DNA of 64,000 bases from positions 186,001 to 250,000 of the forward strand of contig JAXMCI010000004.1 of assembly GCA_046349435.1 (NCBI GenBank), given 5' to 3'. Made by a program: the position numbers and the translations under genes. Within the stretch, counting starts at the first letter, position 1, and each line of letters begins with the position of its first letter. Shown here piece by piece: positions 52,094 to 61,754 of the stretch. Source of the stretch: JAXMCI01 sp046349435. Its GTDB lineage: Bacteria; Pseudomonadota; Alphaproteobacteria; Dongiales; Dongiaceae. The notes below the pieces were generated by a model that was given only the letters and a program-made list of their open reading frames with translations, did no database searches and was not told the origin of the DNA.

Positions 52094-52167
52094 CACGCGA
52101 AGGCGCGTAGCCGCGAAAGGGAGGGCAGGGGCGTGCCGACCCTTCGCGGCCTTCGCGGCTTCGCGTG
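52094..52167. repeat. Imperfect 28-bp inverted repeat
   Basis: Arms 52094-52121 and 52140-52167 are near-complementary (CACGCGAAGG against CCTTCGCG...CGCGTG) and flank 18 bases. It separates the convergent cyclase and permease genes and can act as a terminator in either direction. A similar GCGGAGG-rich element lies at about 50690-50720. Confidence 0.6.
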
Positions 52168-52182
52168 CCAAGTAATCTTTCT

Positions 52183-53001
52183 CTACCCGCGCTCCGCCGC
52201 CGCCGCGCGCGAGCGCCGCACCGCCAGGATCAGCCCGTAGCCGCCGATCAGCAGGATGGTCGCGCCGACCGTCGACACGGTGCCCAGCACCGGCACGCCC
52301 GGCGTGTAGCCGGCCACCATCTTGGCGTAGAGGTACTCCGGCACCGCGGTGTCGGCGCCGGTGGTGAAGAGCGACAGCGGGAAGTTGCCCCAGCTCAGCA
52401 GGAAGGCGAACAGCGCGCCGGAGAACAGCCCGGGGAACAGCACCGGCAAGGTGACCTCGCGCAGCACCTGCCAGCGCGAGGCGCCGAGGTCGAAGGCCGC
52501 CTCCTCGAGCGCCGGGTCGAAGCTGTAGACCTGGATCGAGATCACCAGCGTCACCACCGGCACGATCCAGACGAGATGGGCGAACACCGCCGTCTTCCAG
52601 GAGAGCGGCAGCCCGAGCGCGTTGAACCACAGCAGCAGCGCCAGCCCGAGCACCGATTGCGGGAAGAAGATCGGCAGCAGGATCAGCTTCTGGTAGAGCC
52701 TGCGCCCGCGCCAGTCGTAGCGCGCGAAGGCGAGCGCCCCGAAGAATCCCAGCACGACCGCCGCCACGGTGACGCAGGCCGCCATGCTGATCGAGGTCGA
52801 GAGGATCTGGCGGATCTCGATCGAGCTGAAGGTCTTGTCCCACCATTCCAGCCCCCAGCGCGCGATCGGGAACTGGAAGTAGCGGCTGGCGGTGAGCGAG
52901 GCGAGCGTGATGCACACGGTCGGCAGGTAGACGAACGCCACCGCCGCCAGCGTCCAGGCGACGATCAGCGCATGGCGCGCCCGCTGCGCACGGCTCTCCA
53001 T
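52183..53001 (-). CDS. Second Pot-type importer: PotC-like permease
   Basis: A 272-residue membrane protein with six predicted helices and the ATPase-coupling motif EAAFDLGASRWQVLREVTLP. It is the last gene of its operon, four bases after the PotB-like stop. It closely parallels the subunit at 19571 in layout but is clearly a different sequence, so this is a second transporter and not a copy. Confidence 0.88.
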   Translation of the reverse strand: MESRAQRARHALIVAWTLAAVAFVYLPTVCITLASLTASRYFQFPIARWGLEWWDKTFSSIEIRQILSTSISMAACVTVAAVVLGFFGALAFARYDWRGRRLYQKLILLPIFFPQSVLGLALLLWFNALGLPLSWKTAVFAHLVWIVPVVTLVISIQVYSFDPALEEAAFDLGASRWQVLREVTLPVLFPGLFSGALFAFLLSWGNFPLSLFTTGADTAVPEYLYAKMVAGYTPGVPVLGTVSTVGATILLIGGYGLILAVRRSRAAAAERG

Positions 53002-53005
53002 GGCC

Positions 53006-53866
53006 TTAGCGCCGCCCGAGGAAGCGGTCGAGGTCGAAGCGGCGCAGCGCCAGGATCACCAGCGCGCCCACCACCACCATCAGCAGCACCGAGAGCGCCG
53101 CGCCCAGCGGCCAGTTCTGCGCATAGGTGAAGGCGATCTCGATGTCGTGCGCGATCGGGATGACGCGCTGGCCGCCCAGCACCTTGGCCTCGGCGATGGC
53201 GCCGACCGCCAGCACGAAGGTCAGCAGGCAGCCGATGACGATGCCCGGCATGGAGAGCGGCAGCTCGACCTCGCGGAACACCTGCCAGCGCGAGGCGCCG
53301 AGGTCGAAGGCGGCGTCGCGGGTGTCCTGCGGCACCATGGCGACGCCGAGCGTCATCGGGAACAGCATGAACGGGAAGTAGACATAGACCATGCCGAAGA
53401 TGATCGCCGGCAGGGTGAAGAGCAGGCTCGGCAGCTCGACGCCGAGCAGGCTCTTCAAGGTCCCGGGCAGCACGCCGCCCTTGATGAAGAACAGCACCCA
53501 GCCATAGAGCCGGATGTTCTCCGAGACGAAGAGCGGGATGGTGAAGAGCAGCGTCAGCAGCATCGACCAGCGGCCGAAGACCCGCACCAGCCCGTAGGCG
53601 ATCGGGTAGCAGATCAGCACCAGCAGCACGACCACCAGGCTGGCCAGCCCGAGCGACCACAGGAACGAGATGTAGTTGGTGCCCTCGAACACCGTCGCGT
53701 AGTTGGTCAGCTCCGGCGTGCCGTCGATGCCGAAGGTGCGCGGCGGCATGACGCTGAACCACAGCACCGCCAGCAGCGGCGCCGCGAACCCGACCAGCAG
53801 GAACAGGGCGACCGGCAGCGCGGCGCGGGCGCCGGCCGGCAGGCGCGTGCCGGCGGCCGCGCTCAT
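53006..53866 (-). CDS. Second Pot-type importer: PotB-like permease
   Basis: A 286-residue membrane protein with about six helices and the coupling motif DAAFDLGASRWQVFREVELP. I start at the ATG overlapping the ATPase stop (ATGA). The open frame continues upstream inside the ATPase gene but is its shadow there. Confidence 0.88.
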   Translation of the reverse strand: MSAAAGTRLPAGARAALPVALFLLVGFAAPLLAVLWFSVMPPRTFGIDGTPELTNYATVFEGTNYISFLWSLGLASLVVVLLVLICYPIAYGLVRVFGRWSMLLTLLFTIPLFVSENIRLYGWVLFFIKGGVLPGTLKSLLGVELPSLLFTLPAIIFGMVYVYFPFMLFPMTLGVAMVPQDTRDAAFDLGASRWQVFREVELPLSMPGIVIGCLLTFVLAVGAIAEAKVLGGQRVIPIAHDIEIAFTYAQNWPLGAALSVLLMVVVGALVILALRRFDLDRFLGRR

Positions 53867-54933
53867 TCCTCGGCCACCAGGATGCTGTCGCGCGCGTCCC
53901 AGCCGACCGCGACGGCGTCGTCGAGCGATCCCCCGAAGGCCTGCTGGCGCAGCTTCTCGACGACGAAGACCTGCTCGCCGACCCGCACCTGGTACTGGAT
54001 GCGCGAGCCCAGCGCGTACTCGTTGTAGAGCCGGCCCTCGAGCCGGTTCTCCGCCTCGCCCGGGCCGGTGACGAAGCGCAGGAACTCCGGCCGGATCACC
54101 AGGTGGCCGCGCGCGAAGCCCGGCGGCGGCGGCGGCCTGCGGAAGCGGCCGGGCATGCCGTCGGCGGCCAGCGTGCCGTCGGCGGCGAGCGTCACCGCCG
54201 GGATGTTGACGTCGCCGATGAACTCGGCGACGAAGCGGCTCCGCGGCGCCGTGTAGATCTCCTGCGGCGTGCCGACCTGGACCAGCCGGCCGGCCCGCAT
54301 CACCCCGATGCGGTCGCTCATCACCATCGCCTCCTCCAGCGAATGGGTGATGTAGACGAAGGTCTTGTGCGTCTCGCGGTGGATGTCCTTGAGCTCCTTC
54401 TCCAGCGTCTTGCGCAGCTTGTAGTCGATCGCCGAGAGCGGCTCGTCGAAGAACAGGATCTCCGGGTCGAAGGCGAGCGCGCGGGCCAGCGCGACGCGCT
54501 GCCGCTCGCCGCCCGAGCACTTGGTGACGCTGCGCCGGTAGTAGGATTCGGGCAGCCGCAGCAGCGTCATCAGCTGCAGCGCGCGCTGCTTGCGCTTGCC
54601 CGGCGCCTCGCCGCGGATCTTCAGGGGGAACTCGATGTTCTCGCCGACCGTCTTGTGCGGGAACAGGGCCAGCGACTGGAACACCATGCAGGTCGGCCGC
54701 TTGTTGGCCGGCAGGTCGTTGATCCGCCGGCCGCGCAGCAGGATGTCGCCGGCGCTCGCCGCCTCCATCCCGGCCAGCATGCGGATCAGCGTCGTCTTGC
54801 CCGACCCGGACGGGCCGACGATGGTGAAGAACTCGCCCTCGGCGATGTCGAGGTCGATGCCGTCGACCGCGCGGAAGGCGCCGAAGCTCTTGACCAGCCC
54901 GCGCAGCGACAGGATCGCGGACGCGTCGCTCAT
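53863..54933 (-). CDS. Second Pot-type importer: ATP-binding protein
   Basis: A 356-residue ATPase with Walker A GPSGSGKTT, Walker B ILFFDEPLSAID and switch His in ITHSLEEA. The signature is CSGGERQR, with Cys where Leu is usual. A C-terminal TOBE domain follows, interrupted by a Pro-rich insert (RRPPPPPG). It powers the neighbouring permeases. Confidence 0.92.
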   Translation of the reverse strand: MSDASAILSLRGLVKSFGAFRAVDGIDLDIAEGEFFTIVGPSGSGKTTLIRMLAGMEAASAGDILLRGRRINDLPANKRPTCMVFQSLALFPHKTVGENIEFPLKIRGEAPGKRKQRALQLMTLLRLPESYYRRSVTKCSGGERQRVALARALAFDPEILFFDEPLSAIDYKLRKTLEKELKDIHRETHKTFVYITHSLEEAMVMSDRIGVMRAGRLVQVGTPQEIYTAPRSRFVAEFIGDVNIPAVTLAADGTLAADGMPGRFRRPPPPPGFARGHLVIRPEFLRFVTGPGEAENRLEGRLYNEYALGSRIQYQVRVGEQVFVVEKLRQQAFGGSLDDAVAVGWDARDSILVAEE

Positions 54934-54935
54934 GC

Positions 54936-54962
54936 GCCCTCTCCCGCGGAGCGGGAGAGGGC
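54936..54962. repeat. Intergenic hairpin repeat
   Basis: A perfect 12-bp stem (GCCCTCTCCCGC and its complement) with a 3-base loop. It is the same element as at 22366 and occupies the same place in this operon: between binding protein and ATPase of a Pot importer. Confidence 0.75.
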
Positions 54963-54999
54963 CTCCAGGACCTGCCTCATCCGGTTCGCCGTGCCGGGC

Positions 55000-56166
55000 T
55001 CAGCCCGCCGACGCCGCGCGCTTGGCGGCGGTCATGATATCGAGCAGCTTGTCGTAGTCGGGGACGATGTCGTACTCGATCGAGCGCGCCATCTCCTCCT
55101 CCAGGCTGTCCCACTGGATGGCGTCGAGCTCCTCCTTGGTGAAGAGCTTGAAGCACTCCGGGTTGCCCATCTGCGCCACCGGGTTGAAGGTGCCCTCGGC
55201 GAAGGCCACGACGTGCGCGGTCTTGGGGTCCTGGACGTACTGCAGGAACTCGACGGCGAGCGGCGACAGGTCGGGGTTGTTGACCGTCGAGGTCACCTCG
55301 ATCCAGGAGATGCCGCCGATCCCGCCGGCCATCGGCCCCTTCTTCGGCGTGATGCCGCGGATCTCGGGATGGCCGTCGGCGCGCGCCGGCGAGGCCGAGT
55401 AGGTGCCGCCGGTCATGTGGAAGTCGATCTCGCCGGAGATCAGCGACTGGTTCATCGTCGCGATGTCGCCGACCAGCTTGGCGCCCTTGAAGACCCGCTC
55501 GGCGGTCTCCTTGAACTTCGCCACCTGCGCCTCGTCGTGCGTCTTGAACGGGTCGAAGCCGGCGATGCAGCAGATGTTGAAGACGTTCCAGTCGTCGCTC
55601 TCGAGGATGCCGTACCGCTTGGCGTTCTTCGGGTCGTTCCACAGGTCCCAGCCCTGGTCCTCGGCGGTCGCCCGGCTGACCTTGTCGGTGTTGACCACGA
55701 AGCTGTAGGGCCCGAAGCGCTGGCACATCCCCAGCAGCTCCTTGCCGGAATCGTCCATCGCCCATTTGTAGGGCGGCTTGAAGGCCGGCAGCATCTTGGT
55801 GAAGTAGGGCTCCATCTTCGCCCGGTCGAGCGGCCGGATCAGCTTCTCCGGAAACATCACCTTGCGCGCCCAGGGATTGTTGACGTTGATCAGGTCCCAG
55901 ACGTTGATCTCGCCGGCGCGCAGCCGGTTGATCATGGTCGGATCGTTGGTCAGCGACTCCGCCTTGACCGTCGCGCCCTTCATGCTGCGGAAGGGGTCCA
56001 GCACCTGCGCCGAGTTGTAGCCCTCCCAGCACAGGATGTTCAGCTCCTTGTCGCGCGCCGCCAGCGCGCCCGAGGGCTTCAGCGCCGCCCCGGCCGCCAC
56101 CGCCGCGGCCATCGCCGCCGAGCGCTGCATGAAGTTGCGCCGTGAGATCCTGCTCGCGTTCGCCAT
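55000..56166 (-). CDS. Second Pot-type importer: substrate-binding protein, Tat signal
   Basis: A 388-residue protein with a twin-arginine signal (SRRNFMQRSAAM) and a hydrophobic run ending GALAA. The mature part starts LNILCWEGYNSAQVL, the typical PotD-like strand, and includes FVVNTDKVS and GGISWIEVTSTVNNPDLS. The ATG has AGGAGG eight bases before it; a longer in-frame start is not supported. Likely ligands are polyamine-like compounds. Use of the Tat path differs from the Sec signal of the first importer's binding protein. Confidence 0.9.
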   Translation of the reverse strand: MANASRISRRNFMQRSAAMAAAVAAGAALKPSGALAARDKELNILCWEGYNSAQVLDPFRSMKGATVKAESLTNDPTMINRLRAGEINVWDLINVNNPWARKVMFPEKLIRPLDRAKMEPYFTKMLPAFKPPYKWAMDDSGKELLGMCQRFGPYSFVVNTDKVSRATAEDQGWDLWNDPKNAKRYGILESDDWNVFNICCIAGFDPFKTHDEAQVAKFKETAERVFKGAKLVGDIATMNQSLISGEIDFHMTGGTYSASPARADGHPEIRGITPKKGPMAGGIGGISWIEVTSTVNNPDLSPLAVEFLQYVQDPKTAHVVAFAEGTFNPVAQMGNPECFKLFTKEELDAIQWDSLEEEMARSIEYDIVPDYDKLLDIMTAAKRAASAG

Positions 56167-56300
56167 CGAACCCACCTCCTGCTGTCGCCGGCGCTGTCCT
56201 TCGCGCCGCTCTCCCGAAACCGCCACTCTAGCGTATCTGCGGCCGCCGTTCGCTTGACTTCAGCGACGGCCGAGTTGACCCTCCGCCCCGCCGGGGCGCC

Positions 56301-56726
56301 TCAGTAGCGCCGCCGGAACAGCCCGCGCGCCTCGTAGACCGCCGCCGCCTCCTCGACGAAGGCGGCCATGCCCGGCGCGCCGTGCCGCTCGCGCAGCTCC
56401 GCCGCCGCGGCGCGCAGCACCTCGGCCGACTCGGCGCGCCCCGGCCGCAGCAGCTCGTAGATCCGCATGATGGTCTCCTGCGGCACCGCCACCAGCTCGG
56501 CGGCGCGCTCCAGGTTCTCGGCCAGCGTCGGCCGCCCGGCGGCCCGCGCCACCTCGGCCTGCAGCCGGAGCGCGTCGGGCGTGATGCGCAGGTCCTCGAG
56601 CGTCACCTCGCCGGCCAGCACGGCCTCCAGCGTGATCGCGTCGAGCCCCTTGCCGCGCGGCCCGCGCACCAGCTCCGGCCGCTTCTCGGCGAGCGGGTAG
56701 TCGGCGATGCCGAGCGGCCCGCTCAT
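56301..56726 (-). CDS. Diol/glycerol dehydratase small subunit
   Basis: A 141-residue protein with the family pattern YPLAEKRPELVRGPRGKGL, ITLEAVLAGEVTLEDLRIT, QAEVARAAGR and ERAAELVAVPQETIMRIYELLRPGR (in parts). It stabilises the B12-dependent dehydratase that turns 1,2-diols or glycerol into aldehydes. The ATG overlaps the large-subunit stop (ATGA). Confidence 0.88.
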   Translation of the reverse strand: MSGPLGIADYPLAEKRPELVRGPRGKGLDAITLEAVLAGEVTLEDLRITPDALRLQAEVARAAGRPTLAENLERAAELVAVPQETIMRIYELLRPGRAESAEVLRAAAAELRERHGAPGMAAFVEEAAAVYEARGLFRRRY

Positions 56727-58990
56727 GCCGCGCGCGCCGACCAGGACAGATCCAGCTCCTCCGGCGCCGCCCCGTCTTCGGTGAGGCCGGTCTCGATGGC
56801 GTAGATCAGCGCGACGCGGGCATGGAAGCGCGAGCCCAGCGCCTGGCCCTCGGTCGGCACCACCACCGGCTCCGGCGACTCGCCGAGCGCGTAGGCGGCC
56901 GCGTTGGCGCCGAGCCGGCGGTAATGCTCGAGGCCGGTGATCGGCGCGTTGGAGAACAGCTCGAGGTTGTTGTGCGGCAGCCGGTCCCGGCGGTGGATCA
57001 CCGCGGTGCCCTTGGCCTGCAGGCCGATGCCGATGCCCGAGCCCGACAGCCGCGCCGCCGACAATCCCAGGAACGAGGTGTCGGCCGTGTGGCGGAAGCG
57101 CACGATGCGGGGCGTCAGCCCGCGCGCCGCGATCGCCTCGGTCATCGTCTTCAGCACCGCCGAGAGCGGATGGCCGGCCAGCGTCTGGAACAGCTTGAGG
57201 CCGAAGGCCGGGCTGATGCCGATCACCACCTCGCGCGGCGAGGTCCCCGGCGTGGCCTCGCCCATGCCGCGGTACTGGATGCGCCGGCTCTCGTCCTTCT
57301 CGCCGCGCCCCTCCTCCTTCAGCACCGCCTCGCGGTCGAGCACGTCGCGGATGGCGTTGAGCTCGGCCCGCCGCGCCTCGCTCACGCGGTAGCCGGTGCC
57401 CGGCCCGCGATAGTCGTTGGGGTCGTTGACCGCGCTCACCACCTTGCCGCCGCGCACCACCGCGGCGGTCTGCAGGTAGTCGCCGGAGAGCCGCAGCTTG
57501 ACCAGCGCCAGCAGGTTCTCCGCCTCCTGGCGGAAGCCGCGCCGCGCCAGCGCGGCGACGACGTCGAGCACCGAGACGCCGCCCTCCTCGATCCGGGCGC
57601 TGATGCCGGTGACCTGGCCCGGCGTGTAGCTCCGCGTCTCGGCCGAGCCCGAGGCGTAGACGACGCTCTCCTTCATCGCCGCCGTCGGCGCCGGCAATCC
57701 CAGCGCCTCGATCACCGCGGCCACCGCCTCGACGGCGCGCTGGCGCAGCTCGAGGATGCGCCCCTCCGGCACCGGCGTCAGCCCGCCATCGGCCTCGAAG
57801 TCGCGCTGCAGCACCAGGAAGTCCTCCAGCTCCTCGCCGTTGAGCAGCGAGGCGTTGAAGGAGTTGTCGTACTTCAGGATCGAGCCGAAGCCGGAGCAGA
57901 TCAGGTCGGAGCCGGCGATCAGGTAGGGCAGGATCTTGGCGCCGACGCGGATCTCCGACTCGGTGGTGCGCGCGTCGTTGCCGGACGCGCATTCGAGGTC
58001 GAGCCAGACGGCGAGCAGGTTCTCGGCCATCAGCTCGCGCACCCCGCCCGGCATGGTCGCGGCGAGCGGCGCGCCGTCGATCCCGCCGTTCTGCGTGCCC
58101 TGCACCCCCATGCCGCGCTGCAGGCAGAGGCAGCGCGCCTCGAGATAGAGCAGCGACTGGCTCTGGTGGAAGCCCATCAGCAGCTCCGAGCCGGCGCCGG
58201 AGGTGCAGCGCATCTTGACGCCGCGCGAGGCGTAGGCCGCCGCCAGGAAGGCCTTCGACCAGGGCGTGTCGTCGCCGTCGATGAAGGCCCGCTCGGTGCC
58301 GTAGACCGACACCGTCTCGGCATAGGAGGTGAAGCCCGCCATGCCGATGCGCAGCTCCTCGGCCTCCTCCGACGAGCACTGGAACAGCGTGCCCCAGCGC
58401 CCGACCGCGGCGCCGACCGCACAGGCCAGCGCGTTCGACCAGCTGTTGCGCGCCACCCGCATGGTGGTCTCGATCTCGTCGAAGCCGAAGGCCACCGCCG
58501 TCGCCGCGTCGGCCGCCAGCTGCAGCGGGTCGTCCTTGGCGTTGGTGACGTGCGCCTGGTTGCCCGGCGTGCGCCGCGCCCGCATCTTGGAGTAGGCGAA
58601 GGCGATCTCGATCGCCGAGAGCTGCGCCACCACCTCGGCAAGCTTGGCCGGGGTCAGCCCGTGCGCCAGCCGCACCAGCTCGGCCCGCGGCACGTGCAAG
58701 TCGAGCAGCATGCGGGCCAGCTCGGCCGACGGGATCGCCATCGCCTCGGGCGCCACCGCGAGGTCGAGATGGTGCCGCGCCACGAAGCGGTCGATCATGT
58801 CGAAGTCGCGCTCGGCGACCCCGTCCAGGACGGCGACGCGGCCGTCCACGACCACCAGCCCCGGCTTCGGGTCGGCCGGGCTGGCGAAGGCGGCGAAGCC
58901 GCTCGCCGCGTCCTCGACCGCGAACCGGTCCAGCCTGAGCGGCCGCTCGTCCCACTCGGCAAAGCGTTTCCAGCGATTGGGCGTCGCCAT
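56723..58990 (-). CDS. B12-dependent diol/glycerol dehydratase, fused large and medium subunits
   Basis: A 755-residue protein. The first 550 residues are the TIM-barrel large subunit (EIAFAYSKMRARRTPGNQAHVTN in parts, SGAGSELLMGFHQSQS, GTQNGGIDGAP). The last 150 are the medium subunit (EVVIGISPAFGLKLFQTLAGHP, SGSGIGIGLQAKGTAVIHRRD, NNLELFSNAP). In enterobacteria these are separate PduC and PduD chains. The enzyme dehydrates diols or glycerol with adenosylcobalamin. Reactivase genes normally needed to replace damaged cofactor are not found here. An IS630 remnant lies directly upstream and may have removed or displaced them. The ATG is the first family-like start. Confidence 0.9.
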   Translation of the reverse strand: MATPNRWKRFAEWDERPLRLDRFAVEDAASGFAAFASPADPKPGLVVVDGRVAVLDGVAERDFDMIDRFVARHHLDLAVAPEAMAIPSAELARMLLDLHVPRAELVRLAHGLTPAKLAEVVAQLSAIEIAFAYSKMRARRTPGNQAHVTNAKDDPLQLAADAATAVAFGFDEIETTMRVARNSWSNALACAVGAAVGRWGTLFQCSSEEAEELRIGMAGFTSYAETVSVYGTERAFIDGDDTPWSKAFLAAAYASRGVKMRCTSGAGSELLMGFHQSQSLLYLEARCLCLQRGMGVQGTQNGGIDGAPLAATMPGGVRELMAENLLAVWLDLECASGNDARTTESEIRVGAKILPYLIAGSDLICSGFGSILKYDNSFNASLLNGEELEDFLVLQRDFEADGGLTPVPEGRILELRQRAVEAVAAVIEALGLPAPTAAMKESVVYASGSAETRSYTPGQVTGISARIEEGGVSVLDVVAALARRGFRQEAENLLALVKLRLSGDYLQTAAVVRGGKVVSAVNDPNDYRGPGTGYRVSEARRAELNAIRDVLDREAVLKEEGRGEKDESRRIQYRGMGEATPGTSPREVVIGISPAFGLKLFQTLAGHPLSAVLKTMTEAIAARGLTPRIVRFRHTADTSFLGLSAARLSGSGIGIGLQAKGTAVIHRRDRLPHNNLELFSNAPITGLEHYRRLGANAAAYALGESPEPVVVPTEGQALGSRFHARVALIYAIETGLTEDGAAPEELDLSWSARAA

Positions 58991-59058
58991 GCGTCCCTCC
59001 CGGCCCCGAACCTTCCGGGAAGCGGGGGAGCGTGTCAACCGAGGCGGGGCGGTGCCGC

Positions 59059-59400
59059 TCAGCGGCAGCCGGGAGCGAGCCCGAGCGCCAGGGCGTCGGT
59101 CACCCCCGGCGCGCCGTAGCGCGTCGGGAAGGAGGCGAGCGGCGGCGTGGCGGCGAGCGCGCCGGCCGCCGCCTCGGCCGGCGTGCCGCGGCGCAGGAAG
59201 ACGAGCGCCGGGCCGCCTTGCTCGACCGCCGCCGCGAGGCCTTCGGGGTCGACCAGCCGCAGCCGGTCCATGAGCGGGCGCAGCGCGAACTCGAGCTCGC
59301 GGCTGCGCGCCTCCGCCTCGACCGCCACCAGGCTGCTGACGCCGGCGAGGAGCACCGCCACCGGCCGGTCCGGCGGCTCGCTCGTACCAGGAATGCGCCT
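59059..59400 (-). pseudogene. C-terminal remnant of an unidentified gene next to IS630
   Basis: About 105 codons in good high-GC frame (RPVAVLLAGVSSLVAVEAEA, ALVFLRRGTPAEA, ASFPTRYGAPG, ending LGLAPGCR). No start of its own is seen; the frame runs upstream into transposase sequence. It could be the tail of the glycosyltransferase on the other side of the element, or part of a separate gene cut by the insertion. I do not recognise the family. Confidence 0.4.
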
Positions 59401-60385
59401 CGAGACGCGGCTTGAGAGGTTTCGTCGGACATGAGCTTTGGTCCACACGTGGCGGGATCCGGTTGAAGCGGCGATGAAATCGTCGATGCGGCGGCGAACC
59501 TGGCTGGGGGCGGTGAAGCTGGCGCCGGCCAGGCGCTGCGGAGAATGGAGAACCAGATCTCGACCTGGTTGAGCCAGGAGGCGGGGTCGGGGTGAAGTGG
59601 AAGTGGACGTTCGGATGACGCGCCAGCCAGCGATCTCGCTTCGGCTTGTGGGTCGAGAGATTGTCGAGAATAACGGATCTCGCGCTTCCATGGGCGGCGA
59701 CGACGTTCATGAAGTCGAGGAACTCGACCTGCCGCCGGCGCCGATAGGGGCCCTAACCGAGCCAGTGCCGACGTCGAGGTCGCGAAGACGGCCGCCGCTT
59801 GTACTCGTGCGTCTGCCCTTCAGGGCGCGGCCGTTCGGCAGCTTCAGATAGCCCTCGCGCTCCAGCCGCCTGGATGGCCATCGACGGCGAGCACGACGGC
59901 GGTCCGGCGTCGAGATAGAGCCCGACGATCTCCGCCGATGGCGGCCGACGCCGGATCGGTGCTGACGCACTACTTGCGAGCCGCAAGGCCGATCTTGCTG
60001 GCCCGCAGGAAGCGCCAGATGTCTGATCGGAGACGTCCCAGCGCCACGGACAGCAGCGGCGCCGTCCAGCGCGCGTAACTCGGCGGCGGCTCATCCAACT
60101 GCGCCAGGATGCGCCGGCCTCGTGCTCGTCATAGACCGGCTCACGGCCAGGACGCTGCTTGTCCTGCAGTCCGGGAAGCCGGTCCCGGCAACCGAACCCG
60201 CCATTGCTCGCCGTCCCGATCGTGCAGCCAAGCTCACGATGGATCGCTCGCGTCGCCAGGCCGTTCGCCCAGCACGATCCGCGCGCCAATCGCTGTTCCT
60301 GTCGGAGATCGCACCATGCTCGCACGCTACGTTCCTCCGCCGTCAGCTTTACCGGTCGCTTCCTGGATATCCATCCAGATGTTAA
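59400..60385 (-). mobile_element. IS630-family transposase, broken into several frames
   Basis: Pieces in different frames line up in order with an IS630 transposase: LTAEERSV, RAIHRELGCTIG, GLQDKQRPGREPVYD, LDEPPPSYARWTAPLLS, EIVGLYLD, KLPNGRALKG, then ILDNLSTHKPKRDRWLARHP and LNQVEIWF. The second catalytic Asp (ILDN) and the Glu (QVEIW) are present, but the first Asp region is scrambled. At least five shifts are needed. Terminal inverted repeats and a TA target duplication were not located. It is inactive as written. Confidence 0.82.
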
Positions 60386-60395
60386 TCACGACTCG

Positions 60396-61493
60396 GCGTC
60401 CAGCGATAGTCGGTACCGCCGGTGCAGCCCGGCCGCGTCCAGGGGTGCGGCAGGTTCCATCGCACCTGCTCGGCCACCGGCGCGAGGCCAAGCCACAGCA
60501 GCTCGGCGGCCGCGGCGGCCATCGCCGCGCGGGCGCGAGGCGGCCCGGCAGCGCCGCCGCACCTGCGCCAGCAGAGCGGCCGCCACCGCGAGAGCGGCCG
60601 CGCGGATCGAGATACGCTCCAGCTTGCTGCTGCTGAGCGACAGCACCGCCACGAACAGCAGTCGAGGAACCCGCGGCCGAGCGGGAACGGCCAGGCGTCA
60701 CCGCCAGGTAGGACCAGGGTGCACATGGGCGGGTCGACGCCGCGCGGAAGCGGGCCCAGATGTTGATGCCGAAGAGGTGGCGGCGAAGGCGCGGCCGAAA
60801 TGCGCCGTCATCAGCGCCGGCCAGGCCAGGTTCGCGAGCAGCGCCGCGGCACGCCAGCGCGCTGAGCCGCGGCGGCCGCCCGGCCGCCGGCTGGCAGAGG
60901 ACGGCGGCCAGCGCCAGCACGAGCACGATCAGGCCGTTGAACGGCTTCAGCCATCCCGCCGCCGCGGCGGCCAGCGCGATCGCCACCCGCGGCGCGGCCC
61001 GGCCGCGCGCGCCCCGCCGGCGCCGTCACCGCCAGCATGGCGACCGCGGCGCAGCAGGTGACGCCGCTGTTCATCAGCCGGCGTCGCGGCGCCGTAGATG
61101 AAGAGGAAGTCGCGGTCGGCGGCGAGCGCCAGCCCGGCCAGCAGCCCGGCCGCGGCGCCATAGAGGGCGCGCCCGATCAGGGCGGTGCAGGCCACGGCGC
61201 CGCAGGCCAGCCAGCCCCGACCAGAACCGGAAGGCGAGGGGGCGGAAGCCGATCGCCCAGTCGGTCGCCGCCGACAGCCAGAAGAAGAGCGGCGGCTTGT
61301 CGAGATAGGGCCGGTCGCTCACCCACCAGTGCTGCAGCCGGAGCCAGGGCCCGCCATGCCGGAGGTTGTCGGCGAGCAGCGCATAGGCCGCCTCGTCGTT
61401 GCGCATCGGCACGCTGTCGGCGCCCCAGAAGACGAGGACCGCGGCGACCAGCAGCACGCCGCCCAGCCCCGCCGCGAACCACCGCCCGCTCAC
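60396..61493 (-). pseudogene. ArnT-like (GT39) glycosyltransferase, frameshifted and interrupted
   Basis: The intact first part (GTG start with GGGAG eight bases before) has a membrane segment, then NDEAAYALLADNLRHGG, YLDKPPLFFWLSA and FRFWSGLAG. That is the acidic and DKPP-like pattern of dolichyl-phosphate-mannose-type transferases, which move sugars from lipid carriers in the periplasm. Further family-like pieces (DFLFIYGA, GWLKPFNGLIVLVLALAAV, FGINIWARF, PWPFPLGRGFL) lie in alternating frames until the IS630 element. Both sequencing indels and real decay are possible. Confidence 0.65.
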
Positions 61494-61754
61494 CGCCGCG
61501 CTCCCATGCCGCGAGCTTGGCCACCCGCGAGCCCCGCGCGCAAGCCCGACGCGGCCGGCGCCTGGCTGCCGCCGTGAGGCCCGCTCGACGCGCGCCAAGA
61601 AAAGCTTGCGCGTCCGGCCAGTTTTTCTCGTTTGACCCACCGTGGCCGCGCCCGGAAGAGTCCAGCCTCGCCCGCCGTCCTGGAGTCCGAGGACGATGCT
61701 GACAGTTCGTCTGCCACAACGGAAATCTGGCGGCGGCGCGGTGGAGGACGTTCG

